From positions 1 through 64,000 of the forward strand of contig JBOEHE010000020.1 of NCBI GenBank assembly GCA_050633785.1: 64,000 bases of DNA. Direction: 5' to 3'. Below the pieces are notes generated by a model. That model did not search any database. It was not told the origin of the DNA and saw nothing but the letters and a program-made list of their open reading frames with translations. Made by a program: the position numbers and the translations under genes. Each line of letters starts with the position of its first letter. Position 1 is the stretch's first letter. This stretch comes from CALKZN01 sp050633785 (GTDB taxonomy: Bacteria; Pseudomonadota; Gammaproteobacteria; Arenicellales; Arenicellaceae). Below are positions 34,669 to 43,799 of this stretch, piece after piece.

Positions 34669-35685
34669 TTAATTAAAATGCGGCATAACCTCTTCCGCAA
34701 AGCATTGAATGCACTCCAGAGTTTCCTGCTGGTCAGCACCAAAGTTCATATTCAGGATAACTCGATCAATCCCAAGTTCGGCATAAGGCGCCAGTTTGTC
34801 TATCATTTGACCAGCTGTACAAACCAATAAACTATCTGCCAATTCATCAACACTCTGCTGACGAGGCAATGGTTTTATCAAACCAGCGTCAACCTCACCT
34901 GGGCCACTGAAAACATTATCAAAGCGTGAATAGTACTCATGAGCTAACTGATTTTTTTGCTTTCGATCCTTTTCATTTGTGGCAACAAAAGCCACACGTG
35001 ACAGACTTAAGCTCAGTTCTTCAGCTCGTTCATTCATCTCAGTTTTAGCACGATTAAATGCCTGCACTTGATCAATCAGTAACTGGTGATTCCCAGCAAG
35101 AGGGGTTGTCTGGATATGAAAGCCACGCTTGGCACAGTGGTATATCCCTTCAGGGTTCATCACTGCCATCATCATTTGTGGTCCACCTTGATTGACAGGT
35201 CGAGGCATAATAGTCAGTGGTTCAAATTTATAAAACTGACCATCCCAGGACACCTCTTCTTCAGATAGTAAGGTTTGTAACACATCCAGTGACTCATTAA
35301 AGCAAGCTTGAGTAGAATCCATGGGAACCCCAAGGCGCTCCATTTCAAAGGCAAAAGCACCTCTGCCAACACCCAACATCAAACGGCCCTCACAAAAAGT
35401 ATCAGCAACAATAACTTCTCCCGCATATGTCCTCATATCATGCAGAGGCAAAACAACAATCGATGTCATTATATTAATTCTATCGGTATGTGCTGCCAGC
35501 TTCACAGCAAACAACAAAGGTGCTGGCATCATCAAAATATTAATCAAATGATGTTCTGTGATAGAAACAGCATCAAAGCCGAGCTGATCAACCAAGACGG
35601 CTTGCTCTAACATATCTTGATAAACTTGGCTCGCACCATATGCCTTATCGGGATAATAAGCGGAAAGTTGTACACTGAATTTCAT
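34669..35685 (-). CDS. Luciferase-like (LLM class) flavin monooxygenase
   Basis: About 338 residues, TIM-barrel flavin-dependent oxidoreductase. Features are VLVDQLGFDAVSITEHHLI, MTSIVVLPLHDMRTYAGEVIVADTFCEGRLMLGVGRG, and FEPLTIMPRPVNQGGPQMMMAV. It uses reduced flavin from a partner reductase and O2 to hydroxylate or oxygenate a substrate. It is the first gene of the tautomerase-hydrolase-thiolase run and is divergent from a LysR regulator. The start is uncertain: no strong ribosome site precedes the TTG at 35712, the ATGs at 35700, or the ATG at 35685, which gives the family-like MKFSVQLS. Confidence 0.8.
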   Translation of the reverse strand: MKFSVQLSAYYPDKAYGASQVYQDMLEQAVLVDQLGFDAVSITEHHLINILMMPAPLLFAVKLAAHTDRINIMTSIVVLPLHDMRTYAGEVIVADTFCEGRLMLGVGRGAFAFEMERLGVPMDSTQACFNESLDVLQTLLSEEEVSWDGQFYKFEPLTIMPRPVNQGGPQMMMAVMNPEGIYHCAKRGFHIQTTPLAGNHQLLIDQVQAFNRAKTEMNERAEELSLSLSRVAFVATNEKDRKQKNQLAHEYYSRFDNVFSGPGEVDAGLIKPLPRQQSVDELADSLLVCTAGQMIDKLAPYAELGIDRVILNMNFGADQQETLECIQCFAEEVMPHFN

Positions 35686-35799
35686 AAATTTAGCCATCAT
35701 TATTTTTAACAATAGATTCTATGTACCGTAGAAAATATTGACAAACGAATTATTTAAAGCATTATAATTCAAATATTCGAACTTACTCACCATTCCTAT

Positions 35800-36642
35800 A
35801 TGAATATCCCGGAGTTAAAGACGTTTCTCGCTATTGTAGAAACCAAACAGTTAAATAGAGCTGGAGAACAACTACATGTGACTCAATCAACCGTCACTGC
35901 TCGACTTAACAAACTCGAAGAAACCTTAGGCCAAACGCTCTTCCATAGAAAAAAGTCAGGAGCAGAACTTACTTCGGCAGGATTCCGATTTGAGCGTTAT
36001 GCCCAATTGATGGTAGAGCTGTGGAATCAAGCTCAACAAGAAACAGCTTTGCCCGAAAATATCAAAAATACCTTTAACCTTGGCTGTGAAGCTGAATTAT
36101 GGCCTGGGTTGGGTGAAACCATATTTGAACAAATAAAACATTCCCAAAATGAGGTCGCATTTTCCAGCTGGTCAGGTGATCAAACTACCCTGGACAAATG
36201 GCTGGATAATGATTTGATCGATGCAGCAATCTGTTATCAACCCGTTTTAAAAGCGAATCGACATGAATACAAATTGCCTGACGATACGCTGGTTTTGGTT
36301 TCAACTGACAAGAGAAACCTAGTTCGTTGGGACCCACAGTATATCTATGTTGATAGCGGAGAGGAGTTTCGCAAACAACATGCTATTGCCTACCCCGATG
36401 GTGATACTCCCATGGTAACTTTTGGTTCGGTTATCTGGGCCAAAGAGTATCTCATTAAAACTGGTGGTTCGGCTTATTTGCCCCTGCGTTTGATCCAATC
36501 TGAATTGGAAAACAAGAAACTACACCGGGTGCCCGATGCTCCTGAATTTAATCGAAATATCTGGTTAATTCTAAAAAACAATCAAACCTTGAACTGGCAA
36601 TGGCTGGAACCTGTGATTAAAGAAACCCTGACTTTTCTCTAA
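35800..36642 (+). CDS. LysR-family transcriptional regulator
   Basis: 280 residues. The N-terminal helix-turn-helix is MNIPELKTFLAIVETKQLNRAGEQLHVTQSTVTARLNKLEETLGQTLFHRKKSG, split by the turn. The effector domain is recognisable but short, with an acidic and aromatic centre. It is divergent from the luciferase-like monooxygenase, separated by about 110 bp, and likely activates the four-gene catabolic run in response to its substrate. Confidence 0.85.
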   Translation: MNIPELKTFLAIVETKQLNRAGEQLHVTQSTVTARLNKLEETLGQTLFHRKKSGAELTSAGFRFERYAQLMVELWNQAQQETALPENIKNTFNLGCEAELWPGLGETIFEQIKHSQNEVAFSSWSGDQTTLDKWLDNDLIDAAICYQPVLKANRHEYKLPDDTLVLVSTDKRNLVRWDPQYIYVDSGEEFRKQHAIAYPDGDTPMVTFGSVIWAKEYLIKTGGSAYLPLRLIQSELENKKLHRVPDAPEFNRNIWLILKNNQTLNWQWLEPVIKETLTFL

Positions 36643-36887
36643 AATAAATTATTGTCTGTTTGTTACATTAGACTACTCACGTGATAAACACTGGAGTGCA
36701 ATTGGTCTTTATATTCAGCAATAAATTGGACCTATTTCACACTTCAATATTGGCATAAGATAAATTACAGAAATATTGGCCTGTCAGGTAAGAGCCCTCA
36801 AGAAAACAGCATTTGCGTCAATAGCAATGAATTAGTTGAAGGCCAAGAAACCTTCGAACCATTTGTTATTTTAAATGCAACTCCATT

Positions 36888-37598
36888 ATGAAATTACTGG
36901 TTTTTCAACACATTGACTGCGAACACCCCGGCTCTTTACGAGGTTTCCTGCAAAAAGATCACATTGAGTGGGATGCTGTTAATCTACATAGAGGCGAGGC
37001 CATTCCAGAACTTGACGACTATGACATTCTTTGGGTTATGGGCGGCCCCATGGATGTTTGGGATGTAGAGGAGCACCCATGGTTAATATCGGAAAAAGCG
37101 GCCATTAGAGAATGGGTTGGAAATAGGCATAAACCTTATCTTGGTTTATGCCTTGGGCACCAATTATTGGCAGATGCCTTAGGTGGCACGTGTGGCCCTC
37201 AAAAACCGGCAGAGATTGGCATTTTAAACGTCACCTTGACCGATAACGGAGCAAAAGATCCCCTTTTCAATAATATGCCTCGAACACAAAAATTCTTGCA
37301 ATGGCACTCTGTCTGCGTCGCACAAGCACCGGAAAACTCGACAGTTCTTGCCAGCTCAGACCTATGTAAAGTGCAGGCATTACGAGTCGGACAACGCGCC
37401 TGGTCCCTGCAATACCATGCTGAGATTGAAGCCGACACCGTGATGAATTGGGGCGCAGTCCCTGCTTATAAGCAAGCATTGCAGTCAACCTTAGGTGACG
37501 ATGGGCTGCGAACTATGAATAACCATGCAGATGCAGAAATGGATAACTTTCTCAGCTCAGCCGAAACTCTATATAGAAATTTCATGAAGTCTATATAA
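36888..37598 (+). CDS. Class I glutamine amidotransferase-like protein
   Basis: 236 residues with a single GATase1 domain. The catalytic nucleophile is Cys in YLGLCLGHQLL, and the His-Glu pair is in LQYHAEIEAD. The oxyanion segment WVMGGPMDVWDVEEHPWL matches proteins annotated as GMP synthase-like amidotransferases. It has no synthetase domain, so the ammonia acceptor or amide substrate is unknown; gamma-glutamyl hydrolase activity is possible. It is separated from the macrodomain gene by about 100 bp. Confidence 0.85.
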   Translation: MKLLVFQHIDCEHPGSLRGFLQKDHIEWDAVNLHRGEAIPELDDYDILWVMGGPMDVWDVEEHPWLISEKAAIREWVGNRHKPYLGLCLGHQLLADALGGTCGPQKPAEIGILNVTLTDNGAKDPLFNNMPRTQKFLQWHSVCVAQAPENSTVLASSDLCKVQALRVGQRAWSLQYHAEIEADTVMNWGAVPAYKQALQSTLGDDGLRTMNNHADAEMDNFLSSAETLYRNFMKSI

Positions 37599-37701
37599 GA
37601 ACGTACATCAAGAACACACATTAGAAACGCTTTTTGACACTGTTTCTGTGAGATTTTATAAAGGGGTAATATTCAAGAAACAAAACTGTTATAACGTCAA
37701 G

Positions 37702-38178
37702 ATGAATAACATTCAATACCTCAAAGGAGATGCGACCTCCCCTCAAGCAAAGGGCCACAAGATCATTTGCCATGTCTGCAATGACTTGGGAGGCTGGGGT
37801 AAAGGCTTTGTTGTAGCCATTTCAAAACGCTGGTCAGAACCTGAAAAAGATTATAGAACCTGGCATCGTCACAGAGCGGACAACGACTTTGCACTTGGAA
37901 AGGTCCGCTTCATTGATGTTGACAACTATATTGTGGTTGCCAACATGATCGCTCAACGAGGAATGAAAACGGGTAGCAATGGCCCTCCTATCCGATATGA
38001 TGCCATTCGACAGTGCCTGGTTCAGGTTGCGGAAAAAGCGAAACAAACCAACTCATCCATTCATATGCCAAGAATTGGTTGTGGACTGGCAGGAGGGAAA
38101 TGGAACAAGATAGAACCTATTATCAATGATGAAATGAGCTCGAAAGGCATTCGTGTTTTTATCTATGATGTAGATTAG
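37702..38178 (+). CDS. Macrodomain protein (TARG1/Poa1-like)
   Basis: About 158 residues of a single macrodomain. ILYLKGDAT-type opening IQYLKGDATSPQAKGHKIICHVCNDLGGWGKG provides the ADP-ribose pocket, and HMPRIGCGLAGGKW the phosphate loop. The wording is closest to the TARG1/ALC1-like class, which hydrolyses ADP-ribose from protein or DNA. At the place of the TARG1 catalytic Asp (GCGLD) this protein has GCGLA, so hydrolysis may differ or be absent. The ATG at 37702 is chosen because the fold starts there; 37648 would add 18 residues. A nucleotidyltransferase gene starts 5 bp after its stop. Confidence 0.85.
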   Translation: MNNIQYLKGDATSPQAKGHKIICHVCNDLGGWGKGFVVAISKRWSEPEKDYRTWHRHRADNDFALGKVRFIDVDNYIVVANMIAQRGMKTGSNGPPIRYDAIRQCLVQVAEKAKQTNSSIHMPRIGCGLAGGKWNKIEPIINDEMSSKGIRVFIYDVD

Positions 38179-38183
38179 CCGCT

Positions 38184-38690
38184 ATGAATATTAAATTAGA
38201 CAGTGGAACTGCACTGGAAGCACTGAAATGGATAATCAACTTTTTGGAAACCAATGATATTCCCTATCTTGTTTGCGGGGGCCTGGCGGCCATTGCCTAT
38301 GGTTCACGACGTCCATTATATGATATTGATATTTACGTTCCTGATAGCTCTTATCAAACTGTTATAGAATTTGGCACTGACTATATCAGTTATGGTCCAG
38401 AACGCTATTGTGATGACCACTGGAAGGTAGACTATGTTCAGTTTATCTATTCAGGACAAAAAATTGAGGTTGGTAGCAGCAAAGATATTCAAATATTTGA
38501 TGTGAAAAATAAGATCTGGCATAAAGAAAGTCTGGACTTCAGTGCCTATGAAAGAATTGTTATATCAGGCCAGATTATAAGAGTGATGGACAAACAGTCC
38601 CTTATTGCCTATAAGAAAAAACTCAACCGAGACGTCGATATTATTGACATCGAACAGATTCAAGGACGCACTTTTAAATCAGTAAAATGA
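38184..38690 (+). CDS. Minimal nucleotidyltransferase-fold protein
   Basis: 168 residues. The fingerprint of Pol-beta-like nucleotidyltransferases is seen in YLVCGGLAAIAYG followed by LYDIDIYV: Gly32-Gly33 and Asp47-x-Asp49, the metal-binding carboxylates. The layout resembles antitoxin/toxin MNT-like or aminoglycoside nucleotidyltransferase-type small enzymes. It starts only 5 bp after the macrodomain stop, so expression is coupled. Targets could be a nucleotide, an antibiotic or a protein; nothing in the sequence decides. Confidence 0.75.
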   Translation: MNIKLDSGTALEALKWIINFLETNDIPYLVCGGLAAIAYGSRRPLYDIDIYVPDSSYQTVIEFGTDYISYGPERYCDDHWKVDYVQFIYSGQKIEVGSSKDIQIFDVKNKIWHKESLDFSAYERIVISGQIIRVMDKQSLIAYKKKLNRDVDIIDIEQIQGRTFKSVK

Positions 38691-38733
38691 TATAAACATT
38701 ACGACTATTTACTATTCAATCAAGGAGACAAAC

Positions 38734-39096
38734 ATGAATTGGAAAAATAAAATCTGGAAATATGCCACAGCTCTTGTGACCCTGATACTCATAATGAACC
38801 CAGAGATGATTGAGCTGGCAATATTGATAGATGCCATTGGCCTGGAAACGTTTTTTCTATTGATCGAAGTTCAACTTCTGGCGCTATCAAGCTATCTGTT
38901 TCAGACAACCATCAAACCAACAGTAAATTTCCTGAAAAACAGCCTTCGATGTTTTCTTATTCTGCCATCATGGAATCAAATTAAGGAAAATCCATCCATA
39001 ATAAGCTTTGCGTCTCCCAGTGCAGCAAGCTTCATGTGTTTATTAGTCACGTGTTATTTCATAAGTATTTTTTCTTTACCATCGACCGTTTTTTAA
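38734..39096 (+). CDS. Small membrane protein of unknown function
   Basis: 120 residues with about three hydrophobic segments (KYATALVTLILIM, ETFFLLIEVQLLALSSYLF, SFMCLLVTCYFISIFSL). A strong AAGGAGA precedes the ATG by 5 bases, so translation is credible. It lies 43 bp after the nucleotidyltransferase on the same strand and may be part of the same unit. No family was recognised. Confidence 0.6.
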   Translation: MNWKNKIWKYATALVTLILIMNPEMIELAILIDAIGLETFFLLIEVQLLALSSYLFQTTIKPTVNFLKNSLRCFLILPSWNQIKENPSIISFASPSAASFMCLLVTCYFISIFSLPSTVF

Positions 39097-39147
39097 ACGA
39101 TCAATATATTAATAAAGCAATACTTTAAAAGTTGATTAAAGTCGTTT

Positions 39148-40686
39148 TCAAGTAGGAGTTGCCATTTTCTTTTCAGCCCAACGTTGTAATTCCATTTGAT
39201 CAACCTTACCACTGGAAAGCGTGGGCCATTGTTCAAGCCTCAACCAGCGCCACGGTTGGTGCGATTGGGGCAGATGCTGCCGACAATACGCTTTTAAGTC
39301 TCGTTCCAGACTTCTATTAATTATGTTATGAGCAGTTCCATTACTGCGCTGATCAGATGTCAGCGAAACAACCACGACTAAACGCTGGCCACGCAGTTTA
39401 TCGGCAATACCCAATGCCATACACTGTTTCACATCATCCATTTGTTCAATCACCTGTTCAACCTGCTCGGGATAAACGTTAACCCCGCTGCAGTTGAGCA
39501 TTCGATGTTCACGACCCAGTAAAAATAGATAGCCCTGTTCATCCAGATAGCCATGATCACAGACGGTCACCCAACCGCCTTCCGCTTTAAGCTCATTTGC
39601 ATCACCGCATTCATAACCATCGAATAGCAATGGGCTTTTCACCCAGATTCTGCCAGGTTTATGGGCTGCCGATATTTGATTTTCATCATCACGAATTTGA
39701 ATATTGACACTGGGCATGACCTGGCCAACTGAGCCTTTAGGAGCATTGCTGTCACTGCTGCGCAAACTGATAAAACTCATCTCTGAGGTACCGTAAAACT
39801 CGTACCAAACTGCGTTGGGCATCAGGTTCCGCAGACGCTGACCATCTTCAGCTGACCATTTAGCACCACTGATCAATACTCTGCGCACACTGTCTAATGA
39901 GCTTATATCACTTTGCTCAGCCACCAGTAATAACATTTGCAACTGGGTAGGTGTCATATACAAAACCGACGCCTGTGTTTGCCTGATTTGCCTCAATAAA
40001 GCTTGCGGACGAAATTGTTGGCCCAGCACCACTGAATGACCACAGTGCAAAGCATGAATGGCTCCGTATAAATGCAGTGATGTCGCCAGGCTGCCACTGG
40101 TGAGAACCACATCATCCGTTTGAAAAGCAAAGGCCCTGTTACTGATTTCGAAACTGTCCAACCACGATTGATGACAACGCCGGTAGCCTTTTGGCATACC
40201 AGTTGACCCCGAAGTAAACCCCACATAGAAAGACGTTGATGGCAATGGCCTGCTGGCAACTTCTTTGTTTTTAAAAGCCTGTGCCTTATGCCAATGCTCT
40301 GCCCAATTATCAGCGTCGATCAAGAATTGGGGTTGGGTAATTTTCTGTAATTGTTGACGTTGTATTAATGGCCAATCCGCATCATAAACTAAGGCTTTCT
40401 TTCCCAGGCGAACCACTGACAGAAACGCAACAATAAACTCGATGCTGTTAGGTAAAGCAAGCGCAATGCCATTGTTCTGATGGTCAGTGAAGTGCGCACT
40501 GCGTGAACACTGCAAATCCTGTAGATAAGCGGCAAACATCGAAACACTCTGCAGCAATTCGTTCCATGACACGCTTTGATCATCGACACTCAAAGCGACA
40601 TCGCCGGGCATTTCCCTTGCCCAGTAGTTCAATGACTGACCAACAAAACTGGCCTGTTCTGGCGTTGCTTGCCTTGGTTCAGTCAT
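39148..40686 (-). CDS. AMP-forming acyl-CoA synthetase/ligase
   Basis: 512 residues, ANL superfamily. Core motifs are YVGFTSGSTGMPKGYRR (P-loop), WYEFYGTSEMSFIS (A5), WVTVCDHGYLDEQGYLFLLGREHRMLNCSGVNVYPEQVEQVI (A8 hinge, with Asp-His-Gly for the ATP ribose) and LSSGKVDQMEL (catalytic Lys). It activates a carboxylate with ATP and joins it to CoA or a carrier. It lies 90 bp downstream of bioY, the same pairing seen for BioY and an acyl ligase in Bacillus, so a pimelate or related acyl substrate is a reasonable guess but not shown. Confidence 0.85.
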   Translation of the reverse strand: MTEPRQATPEQASFVGQSLNYWAREMPGDVALSVDDQSVSWNELLQSVSMFAAYLQDLQCSRSAHFTDHQNNGIALALPNSIEFIVAFLSVVRLGKKALVYDADWPLIQRQQLQKITQPQFLIDADNWAEHWHKAQAFKNKEVASRPLPSTSFYVGFTSGSTGMPKGYRRCHQSWLDSFEISNRAFAFQTDDVVLTSGSLATSLHLYGAIHALHCGHSVVLGQQFRPQALLRQIRQTQASVLYMTPTQLQMLLLVAEQSDISSLDSVRRVLISGAKWSAEDGQRLRNLMPNAVWYEFYGTSEMSFISLRSSDSNAPKGSVGQVMPSVNIQIRDDENQISAAHKPGRIWVKSPLLFDGYECGDANELKAEGGWVTVCDHGYLDEQGYLFLLGREHRMLNCSGVNVYPEQVEQVIEQMDDVKQCMALGIADKLRGQRLVVVVSLTSDQRSNGTAHNIINRSLERDLKAYCRQHLPQSHQPWRWLRLEQWPTLSSGKVDQMELQRWAEKKMATPT

Positions 40687-40776
40687 TGCTTAAAACTGCC
40701 GCTCAGACAAGTGTTGTCATAAACTGGCATTGACCATCGTTCTTGCTTAGCCGAAATGATTCTTCAGCCAAAGCTC

Positions 40777-41346
40777 TTATAAAGTAGGAACACGTTGACG
40801 TTTGCGGCTCAACAAGGCTTCCGGCATGCCTTTATAAATAGCCTGTGCTATCACAGCTGCCAACACAGCCTTGATCAGATCCCCTGGAATAAAGATCAGA
40901 CACGCTTTGGCGACTGTCAGCAAATCTTTACCTACGGTCCAAGCCCAACCTGGAATGCCGAAAAGGTACAATACAACAATGCCACCAGCGATCGCAGCAA
41001 TTAAAGCTGAAGGAAAGACGGAACGAACTGGCAGATTCTGCATCACCAGTCCAGACACCAATGCAGCAAAGGGAAAACCAATGACAAAGCCAACTGAGGC
41101 CGTTGCATAAACCCCAATACCACCGCGACCACCAGCCAGAATAGGGGCTCCCAGAGTCATCACGAAAACGAATAGCAGGACTGCGAGAAAACCACGGACT
41201 GGGCCCAACATGATACCTGCCAGCATGATTCCCATAGACTGTGCGGTGATTGGTACGGCAACCAGGTTGAATTTAGGTAACAAGCCAAGAGCGGCTATCA
41301 AAGCAGCATAAAGCGCGATATAGACCAGTGATTTATCGTTGTTCAT
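40777..41346 (-). CDS. bioY: Biotin-specific ECF substrate-capture protein BioY
   Basis: 189 residues, six membrane segments. BioY signatures include AVPITAQSMGIMLAGIMLGPVRGFLAVLLFV, GGRGGIGVYATASVGFVIGFPFAA and FIPGDLIKAVLAAVIA. It binds biotin in the membrane and, with the EcfT and ABC ATPase proteins encoded upstream, forms a dedicated BioMNY transporter. It is 39 bp downstream of the bioN-like gene on the same strand. This supports an auxotroph or salvage lifestyle for biotin. Confidence 0.9.
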   Translation of the reverse strand: MNNDKSLVYIALYAALIAALGLLPKFNLVAVPITAQSMGIMLAGIMLGPVRGFLAVLLFVFVMTLGAPILAGGRGGIGVYATASVGFVIGFPFAALVSGLVMQNLPVRSVFPSALIAAIAGGIVVLYLFGIPGWAWTVGKDLLTVAKACLIFIPGDLIKAVLAAVIAQAIYKGMPEALLSRKRQRVPTL

Positions 41347-41385
41347 AATTATTTCTGTCAGTAATTTGTATTGAAAAAAGTTACT

Positions 41386-42030
41386 TTAACTATTTTTATT
41401 CTGAGCTGTTTTGATGGAGATCACCGCCAAGGACTCACTGCCACCGCGGGCAACCAGCGCATCGCCCACTTTATCCGAGCTGCGTAGAACTTCGATAAAC
41501 AAAGGTACTAATAAGCGCCAGCGACCATAACGACCACCACCACGTGCCTGCCATGCCTGTTGCAACGATTGCATACTGTGCAACAATGCTGGAATAAAGC
41601 GAATCATCAGCGCAACAGCCAGAGCTACGCGGCGTGATGATAACCCAAAAATGGTTAAAGGTCTCATTATCGGTTCGATTGCGTGTAACATATCCTGCAT
41701 TCGTGTTGTCATTGTCACCAGACAGGCCAACAAAAACAGAGCTACCAGACGCATTGAGGCCAGTAAACCCTCCAACCATGTTCCTGTATACAGATGGATC
41801 AACATTATGATCACCACAAACCACAATATCGGCTTAACCAGAGCCAGTTGACGCCAGCCCTGACTACCCAGAGTGAAATACAAGCTCACTGATATTAATA
41901 AGACCAAGCCCATTATTTCTACGGACTCTACGGGCAATACCAACACACTGGTCATCGCCAGCAACAACAATTTATGCCCCGCTGCCATAGCATGCAGCCA
42001 GCTTTTCTGTGGCCAATACATACTCAACAT
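41386..42030 (-). CDS. bioN: Biotin ECF transporter membrane subunit BioN (EcfT/CbiQ family)
   Basis: 214 residues with several membrane segments and the coupling helices characteristic of EcfT: two Ala-Arg-Gly-type motifs, here ARGGGRYGRW and VARGGSESLA. The N-terminus is LHAMAAGHKLLLLAMTSVLVL. It transmits ATPase movements to BioY. It lies 2 bp after the bioM gene, with bioY downstream. Confidence 0.85.
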   Translation of the reverse strand: MLSMYWPQKSWLHAMAAGHKLLLLAMTSVLVLPVESVEIMGLVLLISVSLYFTLGSQGWRQLALVKPILWFVVIIMLIHLYTGTWLEGLLASMRLVALFLLACLVTMTTRMQDMLHAIEPIMRPLTIFGLSSRRVALAVALMIRFIPALLHSMQSLQQAWQARGGGRYGRWRLLVPLFIEVLRSSDKVGDALVARGGSESLAVISIKTAQNKNS

Positions 42031-42032
42031 AA

Positions 42033-42794
42033 TTATTTTGACTGATGGCGTTGTTGATAATTGGCTATTACGGCGGCTGGTTCACCATCATCAACCACCA
42101 CGCCTTGATCTAGGCAGATAATTCGATCAAAACCACTAAAAACACTCAAATCATGGCTAATCATGACAATCTGGGTCTCAAATTTATCCAAAACCTGCAT
42201 CATCTGCTGGCGAGTTGGCAAATCTAACGCAGAAAAAGGTTCATCCAGAACAACCATGCGTGGCTGCATAACCAGCACCGCAAGAATACATAGCAATTGT
42301 TTCTGACCCTCGGACAAATGCTGAACAGGCAAGTCCCGCCAATCCTGGATCTTATGCTCGGTAAGAACTGACAAAGCCTGCTGGCTCGCCTGAGGCGCTG
42401 AATGCCCTAATTGCTCTAGCCCGAAAGACAGTTCCTCGATTACCGTTGGAAAAATGATTTGGTGGTCCGGGTTTTGAAAAATAAATCCAACCAAGGCAGG
42501 TAAGATTTTTGCTTGTCTGGCTGCATCAAACCCATAAACACTGATCAGACCTTTGTCAGCCACTACCAGACCGTTGAGTAGTCTGGCCAAGGTGCTTTTT
42601 CCTGAACCATTATCTCCGATAAGGCCAATCTTATTTTCTTTGAAATGCAAATCGATATCACGCAACACACAATGCTGCCCTCGCGACGCACTCACTGCCT
42701 GCAGGTAAATTCCATCACTCAGTTGTGGATGTTGCGGCTCAGATAGTTGTTCATCTACTGAGGTTTGACGTTTCTTAAACAAGCAAAGCACCAT
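42033..42794 (-). CDS. bioM: Biotin ECF transporter ATPase BioM (CbiO family)
   Basis: About 253 residues. Walker A is IGDNGSGKSTLARLLNG, the Q-loop FIFQNPDHQI, the signature LSEGQKQLL, Walker B MVVLDEPFSALD and the switch His in MISHD. It powers biotin uptake. A perfect GC-rich palindrome (TGCGGC-TTT-GCCGCA) directly abuts the ATG at 42794; with no clear Shine-Dalgarno there, the hairpin may restrict initiation. A TTG at 42809 is the alternative start and would place the palindrome inside the coding region. First gene of the bioMNY unit. Confidence 0.85.
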   Translation of the reverse strand: MVLCLFKKRQTSVDEQLSEPQHPQLSDGIYLQAVSASRGQHCVLRDIDLHFKENKIGLIGDNGSGKSTLARLLNGLVVADKGLISVYGFDAARQAKILPALVGFIFQNPDHQIIFPTVIEELSFGLEQLGHSAPQASQQALSVLTEHKIQDWRDLPVQHLSEGQKQLLCILAVLVMQPRMVVLDEPFSALDLPTRQQMMQVLDKFETQIVMISHDLSVFSGFDRIICLDQGVVVDDGEPAAVIANYQQRHQSK

Positions 42795-42808
42795 GCGGCT
42801 TTGCCGCA
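42794..42808. promoter_or_regulatory. GC-rich hairpin at the bioM start codon
   Basis: TGCGGC-TTT-GCCGCA is a perfect 6-bp stem with a 3-base loop, sharing its last base with the ATG of bioM on the minus strand. Such a structure would hide the start region in mRNA. Whether it regulates is inference. Confidence 0.4.
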
Positions 42809-42871
42809 AACAATTAGATCAACACATTTTAACGCAAAGACAGCAACAACTGAAACAGGACATCACTAAGA

Positions 42872-42899
42872 GCAAGCTCGGATATCTCCCTGAGCTTGC
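42872..42899. promoter_or_regulatory. 8-bp inverted repeat in the bioM/TonB-like divergent region
   Basis: GCAAGCTC (42872-42879) and GAGCTTGC (42892-42899) are perfect complements around 12 bases. It lies in the 210-bp region between the divergent bioM and the gene at 43005. It does not match the BirA operator core (TTGTAAACC...GGTTTACAA) that I know, and no T run follows, so it may be an operator for another protein. Confidence 0.35.
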
Positions 42900-43004
42900 A
42901 GAGTTATTACGATAGCGAAAGCATATAAGCTGAGAAAGCTGCGAACGGGTATCATCCATACATCCCTAAATGGTCAGGCAGATTACTTTCCTATTTTTAA
43001 GAAA

Positions 43005-43721
43005 ATGGACCTCTCAACTCAACTGAAACCTCCTGCAAATCGTTTTTTTAAACGACCTGTTTTTGTCAGCTTATTACTGGCAATCATGTTTCATATCGGT
43101 CTATTGACGGTGACACTATCACCAAATATTTACCCTACAGATAAGAATGAGCTAAGTGTCAGCCTAGAAGTTATTCCACCGGAAAAAACACCGATTAAAC
43201 CAGAGCCAACGAAAAAGACAACTGCAGTTGAAAAAGAACCTCCAGCAATACCTGCCGAAACACCTTCAATCACACCAGAAAAAGAAGCTGTAACACAGGC
43301 CATAAAAACACCCAACAAAAAAGACATCAAACCATTAAGCAACCATGCTCAGGCAACTCCCTCTGAACCAATAAAAACGCCCTCCTCACATTGGACCATG
43401 CCAACGCAAACCGAGTTGAAAGGCTGGACGGACAGCTACGTACAGGATAGTGAACAACAGAACTCTCATATTGACTTCAGCAAGTTGCGCAAAGACTCCT
43501 ATGCCGAACAATTAAGCCAACCAAGAGCAGATATCATTTCCAACCAACCCAAAAGCTATGAATCAGAACAGGGAACCATTATTGAAACAACGATTGCGGG
43601 CAAAGAAACCTGCCATTTGATCCGCCCTGACCCTTTATTTCAGGATGAACTCTCAACTAAACCAATAGCCAAGTTTATTCCCTGCAAAAAAAAACCAAAC
43701 CCTCTGCTTAACCTGGATTGA
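43005..43721 (+). CDS. Pro/Lys-rich single-span envelope protein (TonB-like N-terminus)
   Basis: 238 residues. A short cytoplasmic N-terminus and one membrane helix (VFVSLLLAIMFHIGLLTVTL) are followed by a long periplasmic Pro-Lys-Glu-rich segment (about 50-120), as in TonB-type bridging proteins. The C-terminus lacks the TonB domain; it carries a region with cysteines in GKETCHLIRP and FIPCKKKP, possibly a disulfide. Exact role unknown. It is divergent from bioM and upstream of patB. Confidence 0.6.
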   Translation: MDLSTQLKPPANRFFKRPVFVSLLLAIMFHIGLLTVTLSPNIYPTDKNELSVSLEVIPPEKTPIKPEPTKKTTAVEKEPPAIPAETPSITPEKEAVTQAIKTPNKKDIKPLSNHAQATPSEPIKTPSSHWTMPTQTELKGWTDSYVQDSEQQNSHIDFSKLRKDSYAEQLSQPRADIISNQPKSYESEQGTIIETTIAGKETCHLIRPDPLFQDELSTKPIAKFIPCKKKPNPLLNLD

Positions 43722-43799
43722 CATCTCATTGTAGATCATGCGCAATACAGAGGTGTAGTCAACACCTGATCTTTTCCTTTTCAACACCTTTTGTGAAAC

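Noticed and set aside
42810..43004. BirA operator upstream of bioM
   Set aside because: No TTGTAAACC...GGTTTACAA-like sequence was found; the inverted repeat there has a different sequence.
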